Source of the DNA: Mesorhizobium qingshengii
GTDB lineage: Bacteria > Pseudomonadota > Alphaproteobacteria > Rhizobiales > Rhizobiaceae
Direction: 5' to 3'
Length of the DNA: 64,000 bases
Assembly (NCBI RefSeq): GCF_027563465.1
Contig: NZ_JAPFQA010000002.1
Coordinates: 744,001 to 808,000, forward strand
This document shows, piece after piece, positions 55,544 to 63,436 of this stretch. A program made the translations under genes and the position numbers. The notes under the pieces were generated by a model. It did no database searches. It was given only the letters and a program-made list of their open reading frames with translations, and was not told where the DNA came from. Each line of letters starts with the position of its first letter. The first letter of the stretch is position 1.

Positions 55544-56472
55544 CGCCATCGGCTGCCTTGCCCACGGTGGAGCTTTCGCGTTTCGGTTGGCGCGATATTG
55601 GCTTGTGGGCGGGTGCGGCCATGCTGGTCCTTGGAGCCCATATCGCGCTTGCCTATGCCGTGCAGAGCTTCAGCCTGGTCGACGAAGCGGATGGCGGCCC
55701 GCCGCCGGCCCAGCTGATCGAGATGGCGCCGATGGTGACAATGCCGGCTGTGGCAGAACAGATTGCCGCGCTGGACGCGGTGACGCCTGATCAGGCCGAG
55801 CCGGAGCAGGCACCGGAAAAGCCGGCGGAACAGATGGAGCCGGTTGTCGAGCAGAAAGCGGTTCCGCCCGACGAGGCCGAACCCACCCAAACCGAGGTGG
55901 CTGAACAGGCCGACCAGCCGCCGCTGCAGGAGGTCGTCCCCGACATTGTCGAGACCGTCGCCCCCGACGTGGTCATTCCGCTGCCGCAGATGAAACCGAT
56001 CGAAGCGCCCAAGGAAAAGAAACCGGTTCAAGCCAAGGCAAAAAAGCCTGTCGAGAAACCCAGGCCGCAGCCAAGGAAGGAGAAGGCGGCGCCGCCGAAT
56101 ACGGCAGCCGTCGCCAGTGCCGACGCAAGGCCGGCGGCAAAGACAGCCGCGCCTGCGTCGGCCGAAGTGGCTTCGCGATCGGGCGTGAATCCCGCCAGAT
56201 GGGACTCCAGCCTGGCGGCCTGGATCAGGCGGCATACGCGCTATCCGAGCGCGGCGAGGGCCCGACGTGTGGAAGGCGATGTGAGGGTCACATTCACGAT
56301 CGATTCATCCGGGCGCGTACTGTCCGCCCGGATGGTTGGTTCTTCCGGCGACCCGGATCTCGACCGTGCCGCGCTCGCCGTGCTCCAGGGCGCCACGGTG
56401 CCGGCACCACCGGCGCAACTCGGTTCCCGTGTCAGTCGTACGGCGCCCTTCGTGTTCAGCCTGCGCAATTAG
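55540..56472 (+). CDS. tonB: Energy-transducing protein TonB
   Basis: This 310-residue protein has one N-terminal membrane segment (GLWAGAAMLVLGAHIALAYAVQ). A long periplasmic spacer (residues about 70-215) is rich in Pro, Glu and Lys, including PKEKKPVQAKAKKPVEKPRPQP. The C-terminal TonB domain has RRHTRYPSAARARRVEGDVRVTFTIDSSGRVLSARMVGSSGDPDLDRAALAVL. It delivers energy to outer-membrane receptors for iron or haem. The start overlaps exbD. The operon is the only iron-uptake machinery in the window; receptors are elsewhere. Confidence 0.94.
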   Translation: MTPSAALPTVELSRFGWRDIGLWAGAAMLVLGAHIALAYAVQSFSLVDEADGGPPPAQLIEMAPMVTMPAVAEQIAALDAVTPDQAEPEQAPEKPAEQMEPVVEQKAVPPDEAEPTQTEVAEQADQPPLQEVVPDIVETVAPDVVIPLPQMKPIEAPKEKKPVQAKAKKPVEKPRPQPRKEKAAPPNTAAVASADARPAAKTAAPASAEVASRSGVNPARWDSSLAAWIRRHTRYPSAARARRVEGDVRVTFTIDSSGRVLSARMVGSSGDPDLDRAALAVLQGATVPAPPAQLGSRVSRTAPFVFSLRN

Positions 56473-56495
56473 AGACTTGAGCAGGGATCAGCCGA

Positions 56496-56816
56496 TCAAT
56501 AGCTCTGCGACAGGCACAAGGCTTCGACCTGCTCCAGATAGAAGCGGCATTTCGTGCGCAGGATCCCGAGGTTAGGGTCGTCGGCACCGTTGATGTCGAT
56601 GGTCCGCATCATGAAGTCAAAGTGGGCATGAAAGGCATCCACCGCGCCCCAAAGACAGTCGGCCTGGCAGGTATCGGCTATCGCCGTCGAGACAAGTTGG
56701 CGGGCCTCGACCCGCGCGGCATCCGGCGACGGCGGCCGCCCGTCGATCAAGGCGTCAAGCCGGCTGAAGATGCTCTCCCTGACATCAATGCTCCTGATGT
56801 TGACAATCATGTTCAT
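56496..56816 (-). CDS. Hypothetical protein, 106 residues
   Basis: No family is recognised. The protein is helical and soluble, with two Cys in DTCQADCLWGAVDAFHAHFDFMMRTIDI and another in RTKCRFYLEQVEALC. The start at 56816 has GGGGGAC upstream. It is the last gene of a minus-strand row running from the XRE regulator at 59.7 kb, separated from the next small gene by 99 bases. It ends 23 bases from the tonB stop, convergently. Confidence 0.7.
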   Translation of the reverse strand: MNMIVNIRSIDVRESIFSRLDALIDGRPPSPDAARVEARQLVSTAIADTCQADCLWGAVDAFHAHFDFMMRTIDINGADDPNLGILRTKCRFYLEQVEALCLSQSY

Positions 56817-56915
56817 TGGTTAGGTCCCCCTGAAGCAATCCCAGGAAAAGCGTGTGACGGTCTTCCGTCCGGAATCGCGTAAAAACAATTGGTTGGAGCG
56901 GGTTCAACGGGTCCA

Positions 56916-57188
56916 TCAGACGCTGAACGCCTGGTTCCGCGCGAGCTGCCGGTTCCGCGGGCTGCACGCGATCAAGGCCGGAATCGCGGTCGTATCGGAC
57001 GGACGGCCCCTGATGATGTTGGCGACCTCGGCATCGGCCTGCTCGAACCAGTAGACCATGTCGGCGCGGTCAAGATCGGCGACGGCTTTTTTCAGCATCG
57101 GCAGCAGGCTTTGCAACGCACACAGCGTCTCCCAGCGGTTTGGGCGGGAAGTCGGGCCTGCCACCGCGCATGCGGCTGACGATTGCAT
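56916..57188 (-). CDS. Hypothetical protein, 90 residues
   Basis: No family is recognised. The visible core is a helical segment, RWETLCALQSLLPMLKKAVADLDRADMVYWFEQADAEVANIIRGR. The tail is NRQLARNQAFSV. The start at 57188 has AGGAG about 12 bases upstream and lies 4 bases after the stop of the gene at 57193, suggesting coupling. Upstream in-frame sequence is Arg/Cys-rich and probably not coding. Start choice is uncertain. Confidence 0.6.
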   Translation of the reverse strand: MQSSAACAVAGPTSRPNRWETLCALQSLLPMLKKAVADLDRADMVYWFEQADAEVANIIRGRPSDTTAIPALIACSPRNRQLARNQAFSV

Positions 57189-57192
57189 GCCG

Positions 57193-57444
57193 CTACGCTC
57201 TCCTTGGCTGGGCGCGATTGTCCTTTGCGTGCACCTTGGAGTGCACCGGGTTGCCGCTGAACTGCGCATGCTTGGCCGGCCGTGCACCGCGAAGAGCGTC
57301 GAAGGCCTCGGCATAGGCCATGCCCAGCAGATAGGAGATCATCGGAAAACGGCTTGCTTCGGCCATCTGCACCAGCTCGTTGGTCATCGACGAAATATAT
57401 TGAAGGCTGTCTATCTCAGACTGACGTAGGGAATGGTTTGGCAC
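57193..57444 (-). CDS. Hypothetical protein, 83 residues
   Basis: No function is recognised. The N-terminal 50 residues form a helical block, SSMTNELVQMAEASRFPMISYLLGMAYAEAFDALRG, followed by a basic tail. Similar short helical proteins, described as hypothetical, occur in rhizobia. A GTG start at 57444 has AGGAG seven bases upstream. It lies 71 bases after the SagB-like gene on the same strand and is the first of three small genes. Confidence 0.7.
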   Translation of the reverse strand: MPNHSLRQSEIDSLQYISSMTNELVQMAEASRFPMISYLLGMAYAEAFDALRGARPAKHAQFSGNPVHSKVHAKDNRAQPRRA

Positions 57445-57515
57445 GTGATGCTCCTGTCATGATCGGATGGAACTCAGGGAACGCGGTACTGGCCGTTCTG
57501 AACATACTAAGTCGA

Positions 57516-58580
57516 CTAATTGATCGATTGGCCCACTGAAGACGGGCATGTTTGCGGGGTCGAGATGGTCAAGGCATAGACGGGCGCGTCGGTGAGGCGA
57601 TCCAAGCCGAGCAGGCGCTTGATTGCCGAATGACTGAGCGCGGCCGTGGGGCACGCCGACAAGCCATGACTGGTCGCCGCCAGCATGATGTTCTGGCCGA
57701 TATGGCCGGCCTCGATCAGCACGACACGATAGGCGTTGGCATCCTCGTACTTCCACATGGTGCGATCGAGCTTCGCGCACAGCAGGATCAGGCATGGCAT
57801 GGCGTCCGCCCATTCCTGCCCGCCGACCAGTTCGGAGATCTTCGGCAGGTGGTTGGCGGAAATCCTGCCAAGGTCGTGATCGGCGGCGGAATAGTGGTAG
57901 ACGCCGGGCTCGAGGCCTTCGACCGCCAGCGCGACCACATAGGCCTCGTAGGGATTTCTCGCGCCACCGGAAGGCGTCATGCCAAGCGGCAGGGCGCCGA
58001 CGCAGTTGGTGGTCTCGCCGGTAATGCCCATGCCTGCAAACAGGCAGTCGGAAAGCTGTTCGGAAGTGATGGTGGGCGTCGCCGCTGTGCGATTGGTGCG
58101 GCGCCGCGCCATCAGGGCGAGAAGTTCATTGTCTTCCAATGCGTCCGGCAGCCGAATGGCGCCTGGGGAATTCCTGAGCAGGAGGTCCGGCTGCGGCGTG
58201 TGGCCGGCGCGTTCGATCTGCCGCTCTTCCGCCTGCTCGATGGTCATGAACTCGCTGTCCTGGACGCAGAAATGCATCAGCGCGGTCGGAATGCCCCAGG
58301 TCCATTGTCCGGAGAACCGCGCCTCCTGTTCGGCGAGCGGCGATCCGGCGGTCACCAGGGCGGAAAAATCGAGCAACCGAGGAACGACAGCCTTCAGCTC
58401 GGCCTGCGACCATCCATGGGCGCGGGCGATATCCGTCATCGACGCCCATTTGTCCCACGAAGCGAGAAGGCTGATCACCTCGGGGCTGCATTCAAATACG
58501 TTCCTGGTCAGGAAATTGCACCCAGTGACCTTGTTCGGTCCGGGGTAGAAAACAAGCGTTTTTGAAGAGCGCATTTTCAT
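57516..58580 (-). CDS. SagB/ThcOx-type FMN dehydrogenase
   Basis: This protein of about 354 residues is a member of the SagB-like nitroreductase superfamily. Its N-terminal third looks like a winged-helix region (NVFECSPEVISLLASWDKWASMTDIARAHGWSQAELKAVV). The C-terminal domain has RRRTNR, TPSGGARNPYEAYVVALAV, and VVLIEAGHIGQNIMLAATSHGLSACPTAAL, all standard FMN-site landmarks of SagB proteins. SagB enzymes oxidise azolines to azoles in peptide natural products; other members act on different modified peptides. It lies 67 bases after a 31-residue peptide gene. The start is uncertain between 58580, 58574 and 58631. Confidence 0.88.
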   Translation of the reverse strand: MKMRSSKTLVFYPGPNKVTGCNFLTRNVFECSPEVISLLASWDKWASMTDIARAHGWSQAELKAVVPRLLDFSALVTAGSPLAEQEARFSGQWTWGIPTALMHFCVQDSEFMTIEQAEERQIERAGHTPQPDLLLRNSPGAIRLPDALEDNELLALMARRRTNRTAATPTITSEQLSDCLFAGMGITGETTNCVGALPLGMTPSGGARNPYEAYVVALAVEGLEPGVYHYSAADHDLGRISANHLPKISELVGGQEWADAMPCLILLCAKLDRTMWKYEDANAYRVVLIEAGHIGQNIMLAATSHGLSACPTAALSHSAIKRLLGLDRLTDAPVYALTISTPQTCPSSVGQSIN

Positions 58581-58646
58581 GATGCTGAATGCCATCCATG
58601 GAGCCGAGGCGCCGACGAGCAAACCGCTCATCGGCGCCGAACGACT

Positions 58647-58742
58647 TCAGCGCTTGTTGTAGTGCATGCCCTTGGAAAAGAAGGCGGTCTGCGTGCCGGC
58701 GGCAATCGTCAGCTTCGGAGCCGTGTTCACTTTCTTCGCCAT
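58647..58742 (-). CDS. Short peptide gene, candidate modified-peptide precursor (31 residues)
   Basis: This 31-residue open frame (33 if started at 58748) sits just upstream of the SagB-like gene. It starts MAKKVNTAPK, has a central segment with Ile, Ala, Gly, Thr and Gln, and ends FFSKGMHYNKR. It holds several Thr, one Ser and no Cys. A strong purine-rich ribosome site (AGGAAAGGG) lies six bases before the ATG at 58742, with a second ATG two codons earlier. The size, placement and basic ends suit a RiPP precursor, but no leader motif is recognised, so it could also be a small regulator or toxin. Confidence 0.6.
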   Translation of the reverse strand: MAKKVNTAPKLTIAAGTQTAFFSKGMHYNKR

Positions 58743-58828
58743 TTTCATCCCTTTCCTGACCCCATGGGATCTGTTGAAAGACCCCTCAAAACGGGATCCA
58801 CAACAAGAAAGGTAAGTTCGAAAGGGTT

Positions 58829-58937
58829 AGCGGTTTATTAAAATCGCAGTAAACCCGCTATTTGAAGACCGCGTCGTGAATTATATTTCTCCACGTGAAA
58901 GTGTAAAAAATCGATTTTACTCAAACACAGAGTAAAC
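58829..58937 (-). promoter_or_regulatory. AT-rich regulatory region upstream of the peptide gene
   Basis: Inside the 250-base gap between the XRE gene and the peptide gene are the inverted repeats AGCGG-TTTA (58829-58837) with TAAACCCGCT (58850-58859), and GTAAAA-AATCGA-TTTTAC (58903-58920). The motif AGTAAAC occurs at 58848 and again at 58931. This is the obvious place for the peptide operon promoter and a regulator site. Confidence 0.45.
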
Positions 58938-58993
58938 TATCGTTGTGGTACGCTTTTTCGGTATATCTTGTTCATATTTAGCGTAAGCCATGG

Positions 58994-59743
58994 CTAGCCC
59001 AACCCGTCGCGCGCGAGACTGACCACGAGCGGGTCGACGCCCGGATCGTCGAGCCTGATGACATGCGCCATCTTGATCGCATGTCTTGGCGGGACGTTGG
59101 CTGCGTCCTGCCGCATGATGACGGACACGAACGCCGGGCCGGCCTCCGTCAGAAGCATGGCCTTGCCGGTCAGCACCGGCTCCGAGATGGGAGCCCACTG
59201 CACGGAGATCAGCGACGGCTCGCCGGTCTGGCGGCGATTGATCCCGCTGAAATAGATCCAGTTTAGGCGTGCGATCGCCACCCCATAGTGGTTGCCGCGC
59301 GCACGCGCCCAGGTCGACCCCTGGCGCTCCGACCATCCGGTGACCCGCCGGAACGTGACCAGCTCGACGTCACGCCGCACGAACGTCACCGACCGCATCA
59401 GGAGGTCGGGACGGGCCGGGATCGAAAAATAGGTGAAATAGGTGCCCCCCGCGATCGATGGACTGGGAGGGCGGATCATCTGTTTAAACAGCGCCTCGGA
59501 AATCGGCGGCAGGCCGCTTGCCGCTGGCTCGGGGGCGTCGGGATACTGGTACAGCTCGGCTTCGTTGATGCGGAAGTAGTCGCATATCAGCTTGGCGGTG
59601 GCTTTGTTCGGAACGGTCTGTCCCTGCAGGTAGCGTTCGAACTGCGTGCGGTTGATGTGCAGCTCACGGCACACCGCGCTTACAGATGCATGATCCTTGC
59701 AGAGCCGTCTGAGGTTTGCAGCGAGATTCTCGCGAAGTGACAC
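58994..59743 (-). CDS. XRE-family transcriptional regulator
   Basis: This 249-residue protein has an N-terminal helix-turn-helix (SVSAVCRELHINRTQFERYLQGQTVPNKATAKLICDYFRI) of the Cro/CI-like type. The C-terminal 170 residues form a beta-rich region with no family recognised (TYFTYFSIPARPDLLMRSVTFVRRDVELVTFRRVTGW). It may be a sensor. The GTG start at 59743 has GGAAG upstream. It is the first gene of the minus-strand row that includes the peptide and SagB-like genes, so control of that row is likely but unproven. Confidence 0.85.
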   Translation of the reverse strand: MSLRENLAANLRRLCKDHASVSAVCRELHINRTQFERYLQGQTVPNKATAKLICDYFRINEAELYQYPDAPEPAASGLPPISEALFKQMIRPPSPSIAGGTYFTYFSIPARPDLLMRSVTFVRRDVELVTFRRVTGWSERQGSTWARARGNHYGVAIARLNWIYFSGINRRQTGEPSLISVQWAPISEPVLTGKAMLLTEAGPAFVSVIMRQDAANVPPRHAIKMAHVIRLDDPGVDPLVVSLARDGLG

Positions 59744-60204
59744 GTCTTTGCTTCCGCAGGGGATTCTTCATTTCGATTCGGAATCCATATAGCGCCTTCG
59801 GTCACCCCCGCCCGAAACGCCCCGGTACAACACACAGAAAAAAACCGATTAGATGACGTCAATGTAACGAGGGACTCGCGAAAAAAAATAGCGGCGATCC
59901 CATGGCGGCCATCGCCATAAGTTCAATTGACAACAGTTTTGCCGGAGATTTTGAGTCGGGGTGCGATAGCGTGCGTTTCTGCTGTCGCGGAGAGCCGAAA
60001 AACCGATTGTTCCGCTGATGGTGGATGCCTTCGCGCCGAACCAGTCTCGACCGGGTTCTTGATCCAAATCAAGCAGCTATCCGATCAGGGCCCTAAGACC
60101 CTGTTTGGCTTTTTGGGCGACCGGGGGATGTTGGCACTGGGCCGGATGATATCAGTCGCGGCAAGTGATTTGCGATGGTCCGCCGATCCCCGGGATAATG
60201 TTGA
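59744..60204. other. Gene-free interval of about 460 bases
   Basis: This interval separates the XRE gene from the phosphoesterase gene, which face away from each other. It holds the FixK/FNR box at 60059. No coding frame with a recognised domain was seen. The left part is rather AT-rich (AAAAAAAATAGCGG near 59880) and probably includes the promoter of the XRE gene. Confidence 0.5.
60059..60072. promoter_or_regulatory. FixK/FNR box
   Basis: TTGATCCAAATCAA matches the consensus TTGAT-N4-ATCAA exactly, a binding site for FNR/FixK-class regulators that respond to low oxygen. It lies 132 bases upstream of the phosphoesterase start. It probably makes the phosphoesterase-kinase operon microaerobically inducible, as for many UspA genes in rhizobia. 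Confidence 0.7.
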
Positions 60205-60945
60205 ATGCGCATCGCGATCCTGTCCGACATCCATGCCAATCGCGAGGCGTTCGACGCGGTGCTGGAGGCTGTCAACGAGCGTGACCCGGACCAGCTGGTC
60301 TTGCTGGGTGATCTGGTCGGCTATGGGCCTGATCCCGTCCATGTGGTCGAGAAAGCCGCCGACCTGGTAGCCCAGGGGGCGTTTTGCGTTCTCGGCAATC
60401 ACGATGAGGCGGTGGTTCTGAACCGGAGTGATATGACCGAAAATGCGCGGTTCGCCGTCCAGTGGACCCGCCAACGCCTCGCTCCGGCGCATTTCGATTT
60501 CCTGGCGCGATTGCCGCTTTCGCTGCAATCCGAAGACCGGCTGTATGTGCACGCCAGTGCGGAGCGGCCGGGAAAATGGTTGTACATACGCGACGTCGAC
60601 GCAGCGGAACGCTGCCTGTCGTCAAGCGATGCCCGTTTCATTTTCTGCGGCCACACCCACGTTCCGTCCGTCTATTACGCGCTGCCGGGCCGCCGGCCGA
60701 TCCATTTCCGGCCGCTGGACAATGTGGCGGTGCCTTTGTCCGCGCTGGCACGGCATCTGGTGGTCGTCGGCGCGGTCGGCCAACCCCGCGATGGCAATCC
60801 GGCGGCGTGCTATGCTTTCGTCGACACGGAGCGGCACGAGGTCACGATGGTTCGTGTTCCCTATGATCACGAAGAGACGGCCCGCAAGATCCGGGCCGCC
60901 GGTCTGCCCGGGTGGCTTGGCATGCGTTTGAAGATCGGCCGCTGA
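60205..60945 (+). CDS. Metallophosphoesterase
   Basis: This 246-residue enzyme has the calcineurin-like phosphoesterase motifs: MRIAILSDIHANREA, LVLLGDLVGYGPDP, VLGNHDEAVV, and FCGHTHVPSVY, each with the expected metal ligands. Substrates in this family include cyclic nucleotides, phosphoproteins and phosphodiesters. It lies 14 bases upstream of a kinase-UspA fusion, so it may act as the matching phosphatase. The start ATG at 60205 is preceded by GGGATAATG, a fair but not strong site. Regulation by the FixK/FNR box is inferred. Confidence 0.9.
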   Translation: MRIAILSDIHANREAFDAVLEAVNERDPDQLVLLGDLVGYGPDPVHVVEKAADLVAQGAFCVLGNHDEAVVLNRSDMTENARFAVQWTRQRLAPAHFDFLARLPLSLQSEDRLYVHASAERPGKWLYIRDVDAAERCLSSSDARFIFCGHTHVPSVYYALPGRRPIHFRPLDNVAVPLSALARHLVVVGAVGQPRDGNPAACYAFVDTERHEVTMVRVPYDHEETARKIRAAGLPGWLGMRLKIGR

Positions 60946-60958
60946 GGAGGCGTATTCC

Positions 60959-62419
60959 ATGCAACGGTTCGAGGCAGGGACGGTCATCGATGGTTTCGAG
61001 CTGGTCGAAAAGCTGCCCACCGGCGGCATGGCCTCGCTGTGGCGGGCGACCAACCCGCGGTACGATTTCCCGCTTGTGCTGAAGATACCGTTCCTCGACC
61101 CGGGCGGGGATGTTTCCGTCATCCTCGGTTTTGAGGCGGAGGAGCTGATCCTCAAACGCCTGACGGGACCACATGTGCCGCATTTCGCGGCATCCGGCAG
61201 TTTGGCGCAGGTTCCCTATATTGCCATGGAGTACGTGGCCGGCACTGGCCTCGCAAATGTCGTAGGCAACGCGCCGCTGCAAGTGGACGAGGTGGCAAGA
61301 ATCGGAACCGAGATCGCGACAGCGCTTGCCGCCCTCCACCGGCAGAAGGTCGTTCATCTCGATCTGAAGCCCGAGAACATCATTCTTGCCAAGCGCGGCG
61401 CGGTGCTCCTCGACTTCGGGCTTGCCCGGCACGCGGAGCTCCCCGATCTTCTCGGCGCGGAAAGCTCCGTGCCGATGGGCACAGCCGCCTATATCTCGCC
61501 GGAACAGGTGCTCGGCGAGAGATGCGATCCCGCAAGCGATCTGTTTGCACTCGGTTGCGTCCTTTATCAGCTGGCCACTGGCGAAGAACCGTTCGGGCGT
61601 CCGGCGACCTTCGCGGGGATGAAGCGCAGGCTCTATCATGCGCCCAAGTGGCCGCGAGACATCAACGAGGCCATACCGCGGTGGCTGGAAGCCATCATCC
61701 TGAGATGCATGGAAGTGGACAGGTCTCGACGATATGTCGAGGCAGCACAGGTTCTGTCCGACCTGAGGAACCCCGACCAGGTGGTGGTTGTCAGACGCAA
61801 GCCCCGGGACGCGGGTGCATGGGCTGCGATCACGAAGCTGTTTCACAAGACGGATGACAGATCGCTTGTCGGCAAGCCGACCATGTCGAGGACACAGGCC
61901 GGACCGTCAATTGTCCTTTCCGCGGTCGATCTGGCCAATGGCAGCGATGCGCTGGCAGGCGAAGTTCTCAACGAAACCGCTCGTGTGCTTGCCTCGCGCG
62001 AGGACTCCTGGCTGGCCTGTGTGACGGTCCTGAAGACCGAAATCATCGGCGAGACGCCGGCGGCCGACGAAACGGGCCGCTCGGAGTATCTAAGGCGGCT
62101 CGTCGCACTGAAGGACTGGGCCCGTCCGCTGCACCTGCCGGAAGACCGCATCAGCTACCATGTCCTTGAAGCGGTCAGCCCTGCCGATGCGATCCTCAAC
62201 TACGCCGAACACAATGACGTTGGGCACATCGTCGTTGGAGCAAGGGCGTCCTCGGCAATTCGCCGTCACCTCGGCAGCGTCTCGACCAAAGTCGTGGCAC
62301 AGGCCCTTTGCTCGGTTTCAGTGGTCCGTCTCAAGGTGGTCGAGGAACAGGGGCTGCACCGCAAGGGCCCCGAGCCTATCGCGCCAGTGGGGCGGGAGAA
62401 CGCCGAACCAGAGCCATGA
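60959..62419 (+). CDS. Ser/Thr protein kinase fused to a UspA domain
   Basis: This 486-residue protein has an N-terminal Hanks-type kinase domain. The Gly-rich loop is GGMASLWRATN and the ATP Lys is Lys42 in LVLKIP. The catalytic loop VVHLDLKPENII has HLD (132-134) in place of HRD; the metal Asp is in LLDFGLAR (151-153). PMGTAAYISPEQVLG and SDLFALGCVLYQLATGEEPF follow. From about residue 310 there is a UspA-like domain (IVLSAVDLANGSDALAGEVLNETARVLA, HIVVGARASS). It may link stress sensing to phosphorylation. The adjacent phosphoesterase and FixK box support a low-oxygen stress role. Confidence 0.88.
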   Translation: MQRFEAGTVIDGFELVEKLPTGGMASLWRATNPRYDFPLVLKIPFLDPGGDVSVILGFEAEELILKRLTGPHVPHFAASGSLAQVPYIAMEYVAGTGLANVVGNAPLQVDEVARIGTEIATALAALHRQKVVHLDLKPENIILAKRGAVLLDFGLARHAELPDLLGAESSVPMGTAAYISPEQVLGERCDPASDLFALGCVLYQLATGEEPFGRPATFAGMKRRLYHAPKWPRDINEAIPRWLEAIILRCMEVDRSRRYVEAAQVLSDLRNPDQVVVVRRKPRDAGAWAAITKLFHKTDDRSLVGKPTMSRTQAGPSIVLSAVDLANGSDALAGEVLNETARVLASREDSWLACVTVLKTEIIGETPAADETGRSEYLRRLVALKDWARPLHLPEDRISYHVLEAVSPADAILNYAEHNDVGHIVVGARASSAIRRHLGSVSTKVVAQALCSVSVVRLKVVEEQGLHRKGPEPIAPVGRENAEPEP

Positions 62420-62522
62420 ACACGGCGTCAAGGCACGGTGGCAATCGGGACACCCGTCCCTGCGGGTCTCCGTGCGGTCGCCATATCCGCGAGCAACAGT
62501 AAAGGATCTCAGGATATTCCGC

Positions 62523-62598
<76 letters not shown>

Positions 62599-62758
62599 GT
62601 CCAGCGGATGGCGCATTTATCGGGCGCGGTGGTTTTCTGTCAAGGCGGCGTTTTGTGGAAATCTCCGGCCGCCGGACGCCGGGCTGGCGGGTGAGGGAAG
62701 GCGGCCCTTGCCGGTTTGGCGTGCAATGGCTACATGTCGGCAACAATTGGAGACCGGC

Positions 62759-63049
62759 ATGATCGCCCTCATTCAAACAATCGTCATGGCGCTTGACCTG
62801 TACTGGTGGGTCATCATCGCCTCGGCGATCTTTTCCTGGCTTTACGCCTTCAACGTCGTCAACTCGCGCAATCAGTTCGTCGGCAGCATCGGCAACATGC
62901 TCTACCGGCTGACCGAGCCGGCGCTGCGGCCGATCCGCCGTTTCATGCCGGACCTTGGCGGCATCGACATTTCGCCTATCATCCTGCTGTTGATCCTGTT
63001 CTTCCTGCGGCAGTTCCTGCTCACCACCGTGCTGTCGCTGGTCGTCTGA
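62759..63049 (+). CDS. YggT-family membrane protein
   Basis: This 96-residue inner-membrane protein has two hydrophobic segments, [28 protein letters not shown] and [26 protein letters not shown]. Between them is the family motif NVVNSRNQF with [26 protein letters not shown]. The function is unclear; in other bacteria YggT is linked to osmotic balance and division-site genes. The start at 62759 has GGAG upstream. It lies 13 bases before the yggU-like gene, the usual gene pair. Confidence 0.92.
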   Translation: MIALIQTIVMALDLYWWVIIASAIFSWLYAFNVVNSRNQFVGSIGNMLYRLTEPALRPIRRFMPDLGGIDISPIILLLILFFLRQFLLTTVLSLVV

Positions 63050-63062
63050 GGCCGGCGGTTCC

Positions 63063-63377
63063 ATGAGCCCACCGTTTCGCTTGCGCGATGGCGGTGTCGA
63101 CCTGTTCGTGCGGCTGACGCCGAAGGCCGCGCTGGACAGGCTCGAAGGCGTTGAAACTTCAGCGGACGGGCGAAGCCATCTGAAGGCCCGCGTCCGCGCC
63201 GTGCCGGAAAACGGCGCTGCCAACCAGGCGCTGCAACGGCTTGTCGCCAAGGCGCTTGGCGTGCCGGCGTCGGCGGTGTCGGTGGTCGCCGGCGGCACGA
63301 GCCGCCTGAAGACACTGCGCATTTCGGGTGACCCGCGAGCCCTGGCGGAGAGCATCGACGCGTTGAGTGGCGGTTGA
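63063..63377 (+). CDS. DUF167/YggU-family protein
   Basis: This 104-residue protein belongs to the DUF167/YggU family. It has a mixed alpha/beta fold with RLTPKAALDRLEGVE, LKARVRAVPENGAANQALQRLVAKALGVPASAVSVVAGGTSRLKTLRISGDP. The role is unknown, possibly RNA-linked. The pair with YggT at 62759-63049 is common and probably forms one operon. The start is ATG at 63063; a purine-rich site lies upstream. It is convergent with the SIS-domain gene. Confidence 0.9.
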   Translation: MSPPFRLRDGGVDLFVRLTPKAALDRLEGVETSADGRSHLKARVRAVPENGAANQALQRLVAKALGVPASAVSVVAGGTSRLKTLRISGDPRALAESIDALSGG

Positions 63378-63436
63378 AAATCGTCGGTCGGCGCATACGT
63401 TTCAGATTAGCCCCTGGCGAACAGACAGAGGGCGTC

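Noticed and set aside
54124..58742. TonB operon as part of the SagB peptide locus
   Set aside because: The two sets are convergent with separate control regions; no receptor gene links them. Proximity alone is not evidence.
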